Positions 1 through 11,337 of a stretch of 64,000 nucleotides of DNA are shown here, piece after piece; the first letter of the stretch is position 1, and every line of letters starts with the position of its first letter. The translations under genes and the position numbers were made by a program. The notes below the pieces were generated by a model. It had not been told where the DNA came from, searched no databases, and worked only from the letters and a program-made list of their open reading frames with translations. The stretch comes from Tillandsia leiboldiana (lineage: Eukaryota; Streptophyta; Magnoliopsida; Poales; Bromeliaceae). The stretch lies in contig CM055060.1 in the NCBI GenBank assembly GCA_029204045.2, forward strand, positions 51,543,378 through 51,607,377, in the 5' to 3' direction.

Positions 1-45
1 CTGAAGGGTTGCTGAGAGATGGATCGATTGATGAATTTAGTCAAA

Positions 46-179
46 GTTGTATGGCGCTTCACCCTTCACCGTGGCAACAACACTTTGTCTCTTTGGAGGG
101 AAGTATCAACACACAGTTGTATGGCGCTTCACCTTCACCGTGACAACAACACTTTGTCTCTTTGGAGGGAAGTATCAAC
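46..179. repeat. 70-bp tandem repeat, about two units
   Basis: The unit starting with GTTGTATGGCGCTTCACC at 46 recurs at 116, giving a 70-bp period. The second unit runs to about 179 with few differences (one C missing in the CACCC run, GTGGCAA against GTGACAA). Short open frames across it are by-products of the repeat. Confidence 0.85.
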
Positions 180-290
180 TACATCTTTTCGAGCAAAAGT
201 GTATGAAAAGAGCAAGGTTACTCATACACCCTAATACATTCCAAAAGAAATGTATGATACATAATTTATTCATCCAAAAATAAGGTGTTC

Positions 291-320
291 TTTACTGATC
301 ACTTCGAAGTGATCAGTAAA
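291..320. repeat. perfect 30-bp palindrome
   Basis: TTTACTGATCACTTC at 291-305 is followed directly by its exact reverse complement at 306-320. There is no spacer, so the DNA could extrude a cruciform. It could be a fused pair of transposon ends or a fortuitous inverted repeat. No flanking target duplication is obvious. Confidence 0.9.
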
Positions 321-1867
321 TTTCATTCCATCGCTGGATGGATAGGATATAAGATATACATCTCTTTTTAGGATGTACAACAAATATTTTCAGTATGAAA
401 ACTAGTAAAATTATAAATTATTCTGAAAGACTGATGTCACTAGTGTTGGGTAATCCGGTACTCCTTTCGATACCAGATTCTATGAATCCGCAACTCGCTC
501 TGATACCGCAATCCACTCCGATACCGCATAGCGTTGAAATTCCACAACGGAAACGTCAAATCAAATTTTTTTATCAAAAACATCGTCTTCTCAACATAAC
601 TCTCATCTTCTCAATATAAGTGAAACCAACACAACCATATAGAGAAAAAAAATTAAAACAGAAAATATGCGGATAAAATAAGATTCATTAACCAAGAGAA
701 GAATTACACCGAATTACACCGAATCCTCTTCTGCAATAGAGTAGTTTCAACCTGAGCCCTTATCCTGAATATCTCTAATACTTCTTTCGTCTTCGATAAA
801 CCTAGAAGACTAAGGGTATGAATACCAAAGTCAAATATAGCATATATATAGCATATATGCTATATTTATAGCTTACATCAAAAGCTATGTAAATTCTAAT
901 CTAAATAAAGTTTTACTCTAATTAATATTTAAAACTTAACAAACTTATCTCTTTAAAATTTAACTATTAATCTTAATCTAATTAGGATTAACTACAAATC
1001 TAATTAAATCCTGAAAACTAGTACATTGATTTAGTACATTGATTTGTTAGGTATAAATTTTACAATCCAAAAATTATTATTCTCACACTATTTTTATCAA
1101 CTTTTTTTTATTAATATTAAAAATTAACAAAAAGTTTAATTATAAATTCCCGAATTAGTGGGTATAAAATTTATACTACTCATTGGTGTCCATACAATAA
1201 TTTTTTTTTTTTTGAGAAATAACTCCAAAAACTATTTTTTAATTTATTGAGAATTTTTTAAATTTTTTATTTTGTTTAGATTAAATGATTATAGCCAACT
1301 AGATTAAAAATTTTATTAAGTCGATTAAAAATTTTATTAAATTTAATGTTTAAGCCAAGAAAATATCAATTAAAAACAAAAAATTAAAGTTGAGGAATCT
1401 ATTTTACAATGGTCTATAATTCTATTTGATAGGATCTTTATATATACTAGTTAAAAATTCGCGCTTCGCGACGGACGAATAAATTTACAGTAAATTAATA
1501 TTAATAATTAACTAATAGTATATCGTAATAGAAAACGTTGACCTAAGTTCATTCAAAGCACTCTTTTTATAAACTTTATAAATTAATACTGAAAAGGTAT
1601 ATCTAATGTAAGATAATAATGCTTAAATCATATGTTTTATAATTATCCTACTCTTCTATACTTTTTTTTATTTATAATAAAAAAAAATTATAAAAAATAA
1701 ATTTTAAATTCGTTATTTGAAACCTAAATTTAAAAGGTATTTCTATATTAAAAAATAAATTAAAAATTCTAATTCGAAGCCTACATATATTTTTTAAATT
1801 TTAAATTTAAAAGGTACAATTCAAAATTTAATTTTTTAATCTAAATTTCGATGCGGGAAAGTTTGTT

Positions 1868-2302
1868 GCACCGGGTATAGGCTTTAACAATTTAAATTTA
1901 TATTAAAAAAATAAATTTTGACATATATATTTTTTTATAATATAATTGTTAGTTTCCTTCTCTTACAATCAAAATTTAAAGTTTAAATCTAAATTTAAAT
2001 TGTTATTTAAGTGGCGGTTCGTAAATTAAACCGTACACCCGGTGCACAACTTAATGGAAGGCAACAAAAATCAAGCCTCTCCACATTTGATGGCTTTTGG
2101 GTGGTCTGGAGAAGTTTGGCGCACTGAGTGCACGCTCTACCTTACGAACCGCAACTTAAATAACAATTTAAATTTAGATTTTAAAAATAAATTTTAATTG
2201 TAAGAGAAGGGAATTAAAAATAATGAATTATAAAAAAAAAACATGATAAAACTTTTTTTTTTTAATATAAATTTAAATTATTAAACTGTACATCCGGCGC
2301 AC
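1868..2302. mobile_element. foldback / MITE-like element with long inverted repeats
   Basis: Two arms of about 150 bp face each other. The left arm runs from about 1868 (TTGCACCGGGTATAGG) to 2027 (GGCGGTTCGTAA). The right arm starts at about 2132 (TTACGAACCGC) and ends near 2302 (CATCCGGCGCACC). Matching blocks occur in inverted order: GGCGGTTCGTAA with TTACGAACCGC, a TTGTTATTTAAG block, a CTTCTCTTACAAT block, and an AATTTAAATTTATATTAA block. The central ~100 bp holds another inverted copy of the tip motif (ACACCCGGTGCAC, near 2035). No transposase frame is present, so it would be non-autonomous. The superfamily is not known. Confidence 0.65.
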
Positions 2303-2757
2303 CCAACTTTTTCGGACCGGCCAAAAGCTCCCGGGAGGGCTTCATTTGGTTGCCCTTTCATGTATTTGTATTGATTATATTTTACCTTTATATTATTTTT
2401 TTTTTTTTTGTTCGATGGGATCTTCATATATTCGAGTGTAGCCAGCAAGATGCGGTGAGCATTATTATCGAAATAATTTTTTTCATAACATCATTAATTG
2501 ATGATAGTCTAAAAAAAATAAATATAGAATATATAGTTCATCAAATATATTAAAAATAGTATTATAACTATCAAATGGAAAACATTATATGGGCATTTAT
2601 TCATTTGATAAACATTCATTTAAATGCATAGGGGAACTGTCCACTTAATCAAGATATCGTTCTTTCTCACGTACATGATTGCTAATATTTTACAAAATAT
2701 AAAAATAAAACTTGTAATAGTTTTGTGTTTCACAATTCATCAATTTCTTATCTACTT

Positions 2758-3616
2758 GGAGTCTGTTTGGCAATTAATAAAAAAAAAAAGTAAATTTTTT
2801 TTACAATATATTTGATATTTTAAAAAATTTAATATTCTATAAAAAAAAATTACTCTATATTTTACTGTTTGAATTGTAATTTTTTTAAAAATACTCTATT
2901 TTAAATTTAGACTTTCAACATGAAAATTTAAATTTAAAAATATAAATTTTAAATTTTTAATTTTAAAATTTTAAAATTTTTAAATTGGAATTTAAATTTC
3001 AAAATTAAAAATTTTAAATTTGAATTTGAATTTTAAAATGTGAAATTTAAAATTTAAAATTTAAAATTTCAATTTTCAAATTTAAAATTTAAAATTTTAA
3101 AATTTTAAAAATTTAAAAATTTAAAAATTAAAATTGAAAATTTCAAAATTTAAAATATAAAATTTCAAAATTTCAAATTTAAAATTTTATAATATTAATT
3201 AACTTTTAAACATAAAATTTTATTATTTTAAATATATATTTAATTTTAAAATTATAAATTTTAATTTTAAATTTTAAATTTTAAAATTTAAATTTAAATT
3301 TTATTTTTTAATTTTTAATTTTTAAATTTTTAATTTTAATTTTAAATTTTAAATTTTAAATTTGTAAAGAGTGATACACAGAAGAACGAAAGGGAATAAA
3401 GAGAAAGGGGTGAGAAAGTGTCACGATCAATAGAATATTTTTTTAAAAAGGTCTTAATCACTTTTTTTTTTTTATTCTAAAATTACTCTATAATATCAAT
3501 ATTGCAGAATAAACTTTTTACTTAATTGATTATTCCAAACAGACCAGCCAAAAGAAGATTAGAAAATAAAATAATTTGACCTATTATTCTGTATCAAGGG
3601 ATTTGCCAAACAGATC
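2758..3616. mobile_element. candidate non-autonomous DNA element with short TIRs
   Basis: GGAGTCTGTTTGGCAA at 2758-2773 and TTGCCAAACAGATCC at 3602-3616 are inverted matches, differing by one base and one indel. A further partial copy, TTCCAAACAGACC, lies near 3531-3543. 'Tctgtttggcaa' termini are common on plant hAT- or CACTA-like non-autonomous elements (family knowledge, not tested). The interior is almost pure A/T and non-coding. No clear target duplication was found, so the boundaries are tentative. Confidence 0.45.
2880..3365. repeat. AAATTT-type low-complexity tract
   Basis: About 480 bp consist almost entirely of permuted AAATTT, TTTAAA and AATTTTAAA words. It is self-complementary at many registers and lacks any open frame of interest. 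It forms the core of the candidate element at 2758-3616. Confidence 0.8.
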
Positions 3617-4460
3617 CTTAGATTTTACATATTTAGCGCACTACAAAATCTAACGCATATTTTATTATAGAAATTAATTACAATTTTTTTTTTCCTCTGC
3701 ACTAAATATAATAATATATTAAACAAATCAAACTATATACAAAATGCGTATGAACATGCATCATAAAATCTCAAAACAAAATATGTGTAGAAGTCAAGAA
3801 TTAAAACAACAACAAGAAGGGAACAAAATTCAAATTTCATTTTAAAATATATGTATAATTTGGCAAACAAACCAAACCAAACGTTCATAAAAGCACCACA
3901 AATCGGATAAAGAAAAAATCAAATTTATAAAAAAAATATATGCACAAATTGTTAGTCAAACCAAATTAAATATATATAGAAGCGGGACCAATATGAGAAC
4001 TTACAAATTCAGAAACAACCGACTGTAAATCAACCACATATAGTTATCAAATTTCTGAGTCAAAAAGATCAAAATTAATTTAAAATATATTATACGGTAG
4101 ATAAATTATAGTAAACAAATAACATAACAAATACAAATTAAGGAAGAATCCGCTCAAGAAGAGTAACCATTGCAACCAACTGCAGTCACTTTCTGAGAAA
4201 AAAAAAATATATTTCAGTATTTTAAAATTAATTATGTAGTAAGTTCGCATTCTGAAATATCGAAAAAATGAAAGGCAATAATCAGAACCCAAAAGAACTC
4301 AAAGTTAGTTGGAGCAAATTAAGCGATGTCGGAGGTCTCTTTAGAGGAGTAGATGTTCTTGGTTGCACAAAAAATAAGTATTTAGTATTACATAGGCAAT
4401 GGCACGTACTGGAAATACCGTAAAACAATCATTCAGATTAAACGAAGCGACGACAATGAA

Positions 4461-4798
4461 TCATATCTATTTTTTCATCAGGAGGGGAATCAGGGATGGA
4501 AACGAAGCATCAATAATGGACGGGAATGAAGCGGAGACATTGATTCAATCTATTTTTCCATCGGGAGGGGGGTCAGCGATAGAAACGAAGCGGTGATAAT
4601 AGACTAGAATGAAGTGGCGGCAATGACTCAAATACATTTTTCCGTCAGGATGATGATCAACGACGAAAACGAAGTGACGACAATGGACAAAAATGAAATG
4701 GTGAAAATGAATCAATTCTATTTTTTCGTCAGGAGGAAGATCAATGACAGAAACAAAGCGGCAACAATGGACTGGAAATGAAGTAGCGATAATGAATC
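4461..4798. repeat. 84-bp diverged tandem array, about four units
   Basis: Units begin near 4461, 4546, 4629 and 4713. Each starts with a TCAATCTATTTTTCCRTCAGG-like block and continues through GATCAACGA and GAAACGAAGCG blocks to GGAATGAAG. The units are diverged, so the array is old. Frames crossing it are repeat by-products. The second copy is at 21908-22246. Confidence 0.75.
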
Positions 4799-4876
4799 AG
4801 CAACGACAACAAAGGGGGATCAACATCGAGATCGAAGCGGCGATAGAGGGAAGCATATCGGTTGATGATATTTAAC

Positions 4877-5165
4877 CGATTCAACTTTGAGGAGAAGAAC
4901 CGATTAAATACGGAGAGACTGACAGGCAAACCTCTCAGACCAATAATTAAGCCAAACGGTTAATCATGGAGAGACTGACATGTAGATCCCACAGGGTCGA
5001 AATTAAGCAAAACCTATTAATCGGTTCAAAGTTGAGGACAAAATCGGCTAAATATGAAGAGTTTGTCAGGCATGACTCATAGACCAGTAATTAAGTCAAA
5101 CGGGTTAATTGTGGAAAGAATAACATGTATGCCCCACAGAGCTGAAATAAAGCAAAATTTGTCAC
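4877..5165. repeat. ~145-bp tandem duplication, two diverged units
   Basis: CGATTCAACTTTGAGG at 4877 is echoed by CGGTTCAAAGTTGAGG at 5022. The following blocks (AATTAAGCCAAACGG, GACATGTAGATCCCACAG) recur in the same order as AATTAAGTCAAACGG and AACATGTATGCCCCACAG. The second copy of the segment carries the same pair at 22322-22613. Confidence 0.65.
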
Positions 5166-5219
5166 GTGAACTAAAATTTGAGTTTAATATAGGGTTTATA
5201 TATATAGGAGTTTAATATA

Positions 5220-5433
5220 GAGTCCGGCTACAATGCTATGAATAGCATAAGGTACTTAGTGCTATCAAGTTTTCTACTGTTAGATCAACCCCTTTGATTA
5301 TTTTCAATCCTTAGATCATACTATTCAACCAACCACTCATTAAATCCTAGAGACCACTATCATTCTAATCGCACATTTTAAAATCCAAGGGTCAAAAACT
5401 TAATAGCACCAATGACTTAATGCTATTAATAGT
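5220..5433. mobile_element. truncated MITE with inverted ends
   Basis: The left end GAGTCCGGCTACAATGCTAT-GAATAGCATAAG and following bases are mirrored by the right end, where AATGACTTAATGCTATTAATAG runs straight into the LTR at 5434. By symmetry the right end lacks its outer ~15 bp (the GTAGCCGGACTC complement). The LTR element therefore probably inserted into, or deleted, the tip. It is non-coding and no target duplication can be recovered. The second copy is at 22666-22875. Confidence 0.6.
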
Positions 5434-6440
5434 TGTTGGGTCGAAAAGTCGCGGTTTGCGATAGGCCCGTGGGGGTGACCCTCTGAGTTTGATGTGTCGC
5501 GTGCTAATGGATCAAGCGATCGGGTCGAGGAGGGATCCGCACGACCAGGCTCTTCTCAATCAACTCTCGAGAGAGTTCGGCTTAGATTAGCAGAACTGGG
5601 GTTGTGAGGAAAGCAGAGTTTGACCTAGAATAGCCGAACTGAGACGAGGAGACAAGAATTTGACACGACTGAGCTGATTAAGAAATTGTATTGCTTTGAA
5701 GGAGGTAACAGGGAACCAATTACAAATAAGACTACTCCTAATAAATGCGGTAAAGGTTATCTAGGAAAATAGTAAATGCAGATTTGAAATATATGAAAAA
5801 GCAGGGGTGGTCACTGGCTTACGAGGTTGCAGGACCCCTTTTTCTTCGCTGGTTCGCTTATTTATACATTTTACGAACCTAGTGTATAACCGCTGATTTT
5901 AGTAATCGGCGTGATCTAAGGGCAGCCATCGTAATTTTCTCATCTACTTCCTTTTGAGTCGATTCCCCTCAACGTGATAGTAGTTGTTTTCCGTCCAGGC
6001 TCATCCCCTAACCGACACACCAAAGCGTGATTTTCGGCGCTTTTCAATGTTGGGCATCGCTTGCCGTTCCAGGGTTTGTTACGAGATTCGCGCTCAAATC
6101 TCATACTATTTCCTTCCAAGGTCTTTCCTTCTGCTGCTCAAGCAGTCGAGAATTGACCCTACCTTCGCCTCTTTCATCGCTCGAAGGTAGTCTGATGTTT
6201 GTCTTCGGCCGAGGACGATCTTGGATAAAGTGATAGTTCTCTTGTTGACTGCTTATCCTATCAGCTGATGCCTTTAGCCGATGGCGTATGTCGCGTGCCG
6301 CACTCTCACGTGATTGAGGTCGGTCTTAGTCAAGATGCAGGTCCCTATTTGCTGACTCATTCTTCTGTCGGCTGATGTCTTTAGCCGCTGGTATACGCCA
6401 CGTGTCATTTCCCAAGGTGGCAAAAATTTTGGTCTCAACA
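5434..6440 (-). mobile_element. 1.0-kb LTR, minus strand, Gypsy-like
   Basis: The block reads TGTTGGGTCGAAAAG at 5434 and ends GGTCTCAACA at 6440, so it has TG..CA ends. Read on the minus strand, the bases just outside 6440 form a purine-rich tract, GCCGAGGGGGCAT, directly before the LTR start TGTTGAGACC. That is the PPT/3' LTR junction expected of a Gypsy-type element. No pol remnant is recognisable beyond it, and the partner LTR is not in the window. Open frames inside it are short and unsupported. Confidence 0.7.
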
Positions 6441-7028
6441 ATGCCCCCTCGGCAATCGGCTGATGTGTCGTTTGGGTGATTATCGAAGTTTGAGTCAAAA
6501 ATCTGGCGCGCAACAACCAAGGACATCTAGCACTCACAACTAATCACCATAATTCCTCAAATTGCGTGATTAATGCCGAATCGCCGATAAACCAATGATT
6601 TTGACAATTTACGGTTCCTTTACCAAATTCCGTTCAACGAAAAGCATCGGATCTCGAACGAAAAGTTCAGAGATCATGTGCACAAGTAGCCCACGTGGTC
6701 ACAATTGCAAATAGGTCCCTAGGGTTTCCTAAATTTGCATAAAACCCTCCAAATTTATGATGTTTTGGTTTGTTTACAAAATTTAAGGACTTTCAAGCAG
6801 ATCCGATGGCACCAGTAGATGGCCCTCGACGCACTGAACGCTGTGCTCACTATTTGGGAGAAGCACAGAGCCCAAAAAACAAAGATGGCTCAACTTGCAT
6901 TAACTATTGAGGCTAAGGTTGCAACAATAACTTAACCTCTCAACCAAACTCAGATCTAGGGTGAGCACCATGCTCAGGAGGTCGAGGAGACTCAAAGGCT
7001 CACCTAAAAAGTGTTGCTAAGCTGCTAG
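6441..7028. other. unassigned retroelement-derived sequence
   Basis: It holds the PPT of the minus-strand LTR, then sequence with no recognised product. Around 6800-7000 a plus-strand reading gives a short gag-like, Ala/Gln-rich helical stretch broken by stops. A block near 6940-7010 (GAGCACCATGCTCAGGAGG) resembles one at 12925-12993 (GAGCATCATGCTCAGAAAGG), on the other side of solo LTR C. The second copy is at 23880-24464. Confidence 0.4.
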
Positions 7029-7785
7029 TGTCATGACCCAAATCCCCTTGGAGGTGTTTCGGCTTGGTCGGCAGCTTGTGGAAGCCCTTGTTGATTGTTA
7101 GAATTGGGTTGCGCGCAAATTGGACTCAAATATGGACTCAACACGAAATTTGGATCAAGTTTACCCATCCAGATGCTTTCGCCGATTTTTAGAAGTGGAC
7201 TTTAGCAAAACGGACTGCGGATTTGGATTCAGCGCGCGAAAACGGTCAAAATCGGCTATTTGATCATATTTTTCTGAGTCCGGACACCTGAAAATGGACA
7301 ACCAGAAGTTTTCGGTGTAATCGGGTGCACGGGGGGGAGCTGTGGACCGGGGGTTGGATGCGTGGTGGCTTGTGAGTGGCTAGCTCACGCGGCACGGTCC
7401 ACGCGGCGTAGCGAGTAGGCGCGGTCCACGGTTCAGGCGCGTGCACTGGGCGTAGCGAGCAGTGGCGTTGGACGCTTGGCGGCGGGGGATTGGCGGGGGT
7501 ACTGTGCGGGTTGTGCGTGGCATGGCATGCAGGCGGGCGTCATGGCGGGCACGCTTGGGGGCGCCACGTGGCGCCCCGCGAGTGGCCAGCGCCACCCTCT
7601 CCCCTCCATTTGTCGGGCCACGCGGCGCGGCCCAATTGGCCGCGCCTCGCAGTGCGCTGGTCCGGGATGCTTGGCACGCCCGGAAAAATCCGGGCGCTGC
7701 CGATCCTGTCCCGTGTTTGGCGCCCGGATGTTCCGGGTGCCCGAAAACGTACCCCGAACCCATTTTCTTCCTTTGTTCTTTGGCC

Positions 7786-7794
7786 TATAAATAG
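7786..7794 (+). promoter_or_regulatory. TATA box of LTR C
   Basis: TATAAATAG in the context GGCCTATAAATAGGCC follows a GC-rich region with a CACGTG core in GCGCCACGTGGCGCC. Transcription would be expected to start some 30 bp downstream (inference). The second copy is at 25218-25226. Confidence 0.75.
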
Positions 7795-8726
7795 GCCTCC
7801 TCTCCCTCTCTTCTGGGTTTTTTTTGGAAAAATTTTCAAGGAGGGGTTTTTGGCAGAGCTTCTTCACCTTGTGTACTTCACCTCCAAGGATTGTGAGAAT
7901 TTTTGGAGGCCGCGACATCGACGATTTCAGTGATTCGACGCACCTCGATGTTCCTCTTTAAGTGGCTTCTTCCGTCGCAGTTCAATCCGCGAGCTCCCCC
8001 GGGCTACCCCGAAGAAGTTTTTAGCCGATTCTTTCGGCATCGTTTTCACGACAGGTAGGCCTTCGTTTTTCGTATTTAACACTTCTCTCCATTTCGAATT
8101 TTTACTAGATTTTTTGAAGCATCTTTAGACTCCATTTTTTCTGCTATAATTTCTAGACAGCGGAGGAGAGTTTATGCCTTTTCTCGGCCTACGGGTGTCA
8201 AAATGAGGAATTTAAATACTCGATTTTCATCTACACTTCGCGAGGGTCACAGTCATATTTTTTCTAGAATTTTTGAAGGACATTTCGCAGATGAAAAATG
8301 GCCGTTTTTGGGACTGTTGCGCAAACAGCATGATGTAGATTTTTTGGGACTGTGTTTTACACTGTGTTCGGCTTTTGTTATAGTTTTCGCTGAGATCTTG
8401 GTGTTTTGCGAGAAAATGGGAAGTTGAAACTTTTTGTCACGATCGAGGTGAGCATTTTCCTTTTTGGCCCCGGACAGAAATTATGCTTGATTTCACATCT
8501 CCGCCTTTGTCGCGCGCCCGCTGATTTTTGCAGCGCATTATTGGACATCACTTCACTGTTTTACTCGCCACCGTTGATACGGGAGGAGTTTTTGGGAGAT
8601 TTTGGATTCGTTGGTACCGTAGACACTAAGGGAACGCGCACGCCAGATTTTAGCCGATCGAATTTCGGATCTGCGCGTTCCAGGTGGGTTGTTGAGCACC
8701 TTTTTTTACGACTTACTCACTAGGGC

Positions 8727-11337
8727 TGTCACGCCCCGGAGGTTCCAAAGAAGCGGAAAACGTACCCATTTTTTTTTCTTAAATAATTACATGAACCTTG
8801 CCTCCGGCGCGTATCAGACCCGCCGCATATACAAATTCACTCCCCAAACAGGCGGAGTCTCCTTTATATATGCACGGCGTCACAATCAATTCCAATGCTT
8901 TAACCATTCCAATCATGACATGCAACGAGGAGAGGATATAGTACATCAAACCATCACCTCTATCTTATACAGTCTATAGCATAAACCCATGGGTTTTGAA
9001 AATCGGTGCCCACACGACACCCAGTTTTCTAAATCGTTTTCGCAAACTCTTTGTGCGGCCATTAACTTGAAAGGATAAATGCACGGGTTTTAAAATCGGT
9101 GCCCACACGACACTTGGTTTGAAAACATTTTTGAAACCGGTTTGTATTTGAAAACAAGCCACAAATACACATCCTATCATTCACCAGTTAATTATAAGAA
9201 AGTCCTCCTCCCAACATCCATCAGAAACCACAGTATATGAACACAGTTGAACTAAACATAGTTATGCCATAACCAAAAATAACTAAAATAAAGTATCGTT
9301 TTACTAGCCCTCTTGGCTAGTATCCTCTAACTCACGCCTCACCGTCGTCCCGAATTCCACCCCTACTGGAACCTGTCACATGGTGGGTTGTCAGTGACTG
9401 ATAAAGTAGAAAGCATGCAAGTAAACGCAATAATAGAATGAACACACCGAATCACCGGAGCATTTACTTTTCCCCTCCCCCTCATGTATCGCCAAATCCC
9501 TGTTGAAAGTCCCGCTGGGCACCTACCCCAGCTTTCAGAATATTTTGGGCACCAACCCCAATACCGTACTCATCTTCTTGGTGCCTCCAAGCCCTCGACT
9601 GCCCAAGTAGCAGCCGCCTCCCCTTGAGGGGTCCCCACTAACCTCCCCTTGTGGGGTACACGGGTAAATGAGTTACCATCTTTCCGGAAAAATACACCCT
9701 CTGCAGTGGCCAAACTGCCGGTGTGCGTGTAAGCAATATGAGTGTTTTAATGCCTTGCGACCTCAGCCGCTATAACCAGAAAAGTATACCGCACCTGCGA
9801 CCGTAGCCGCTCGATTGAAATAGTAAAAGGGATTCATATGCTAGGGGGTTAGTCAAATTATAACCGTATCTACTTTATCAAAACGAGTATTCGGAAAGGA
9901 CACATCACCGGTAATAACCAACACCTACCCACCTTGATTATGCGAAATGCGAATTCCGGAGACTGAACCTTGCTCTCCGTTGTCGCCCGGACCTAGAAGT
10001 AGTCCCCAAAAGAGCCATGGCCAGATCAACAATATAGTAGTGGATAAACCGAGCCCAAACGACTCAAAACACTAAGGACAACTTGACCCGGCGGTGGCGC
10101 CCGTGCTCGTCGAGCGACGCGGCCGCCCCCGCGGTGTCACGGGTCGTACGGCTGCGCGGGCACCAGCCCCGCGCGGCGTTTGCCGTGACCGCGCGGGCCC
10201 TAGCTCCGCGCGGTGCAAGCTGCGGCCGCACGGGCACCAACCCCGTGCGGCACCTTTCGCGGTCGTGCGGACCTCGGCCTCGCATGGCGCAAATCCGCGG
10301 CCGCGCGGGCACCAACCCCGCGTGCCGCAACCGCCGCCGCCGCGCGGGCACCCGCCCTCGCGGCACAAGCTGCAGCCGCCGCGCGGGCACCCGCCCCGCG
10401 CGGCACGCGCCGCGTGGGCATGGCCCCGCACGGCGTGCGATGCCGCCGCCGCGCGGGCTCCGGCCCCGCGCGGCACGCGCCGCGGCCGCCGCGCGGGTAT
10501 GGCCCCGCGCGGCGTGCGATGCCGCCGCCGCGCGGGCACCCGCCCCGCGCGGCGTTTACCCTAGCCACGGCGGCCCCGCGGGCACTGTCCCCGCGCGGCG
10601 CGCATTACGGTCGCGCGGCGACGCCCTAGGGCTTCGCGGCACGACACGTTGGGTAGCAAACGGCTACTCCTAAACCTCATGAAAGACCGATACCCAAAAA
10701 ACCTAGCGAAACTATACCCAAATAAAATTAGTTTACCTCTAATCGTAGGGGACGGCTATCCGCTCTCGCTCCCGGTTTTGGCGCGTTCGTCGGGAGGGTT
10801 TGGATCCTTTAGCTTTCGCCTTCTTCACCGCCGTTCTCTTTTGATTAGGGTTTCGCCTTTCTTCTTGTTTCCTCCGGTTAGGGTTTCGTCTTTCTTTTTC
10901 TTTTGGGAGAAGATAACGAAATATCTTTTCGTACGACTTAACCACTTTGGGTATTTAAAATTCCCAATTAATTAATTCCTTAATTAATTAATTTCCCGGT
11001 TAATTAATTCTCCAATTAATTAATTTTACATTTTAGATTCTTCGGGATAATTCCTTAAAGATAATTCTATCCTTTTTCCTCGGAAAGCGTGCCAAATCAT
11101 TTACGCGGATTTTGATGCACCCCTGGCCATTGCGATCACTTTCTATCCCTTTCCGGGAGCTCCGTAAGTCGGAATCTGGATCCGATCGCACTGCCATTCA
11201 CCGTTTTCCGAGCTCTATCGCAGAAAAATACCCGCACCTCCGAATTAACGACTTAAGTAAACCCGTTACGTTAAATACATTAAACGAAAACTTTATTAGC
11301 AGGAGGTATTAAGTGTTACAAAATCTATGATATTACA
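8727..11337 (-). mobile_element. solo LTR of family D, minus strand, nested in LTR C
   Basis: It starts TGTCACGCCCCGGAGG at 8727 and ends TGATATTACA at 11337. It is flanked by a perfect 5-bp target duplication AGGGC (8722-8726 and 11338-11342). It matches the 5' LTR of element D (42588-45531) in reverse over its whole length, so it is a solo LTR left by recombination between two LTRs. Inside are a GC-rich array (10085-10625), a TTAATTAA-rich cluster (10965-11026) and a highly AT/GC-skewed leader. No coding capacity. The second copy is at 26155-29043. Confidence 0.92.
10085..10625. repeat. extremely GC-rich tandem array inside family D LTR
   Basis: The array is built from GCCGCCGCGCGGGC-, CCCCGCGCGGC- and ACGCGCCGCGG-type words in irregular units of roughly 60-70 bp. 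It is nearly all G and C. Long open frames on both strands here are consequences of composition. The array is present in every family D LTR in the window, with different lengths. Confidence 0.88.

Larger units (their letters stand above)
1..3911. other. AT-rich intergenic DNA, no gene
   Basis: This left flank lies outside the duplicated segment. It is strongly AT-rich, especially 860-3900, with many short A/T runs. Open frames are short, low in complexity and match no family I recognise. It holds the separately listed tandem repeat (46-179), palindrome (291-320), foldback element (1868-2302) and candidate inverted-repeat element (2758-3616). In 321-1867 I see only AT-rich sequence and a small CG-rich palindromic patch near 1458-1472. 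Nothing else is identifiable in 3617-3911. Confidence 0.7.

Noticed and set aside
1455..1475. CG-rich palindromic patch (TTCGCGCTTCGCGACGG) as a Helitron end
   Set aside because: A small hairpin is present but there is no CTRR terminus or TC start, and the surroundings give no element boundary.
5984..6233. Two overlapping 68-codon frames identical in both copies of the segment
   Set aside because: They lie inside a minus-strand LTR on the opposite strand; identity reflects the contig overlap, not conservation.
7433..7933. Overlapping 100-160-codon frames on both strands around LTR C promoter (also 24813-25392, 14939-15538, 32653-33242 and 54452-55411)
   Set aside because: All sit in GC-rich LTR promoter regions, overlap each other on both strands and contain the TATA box or G-boxes; no domain is recognisable.
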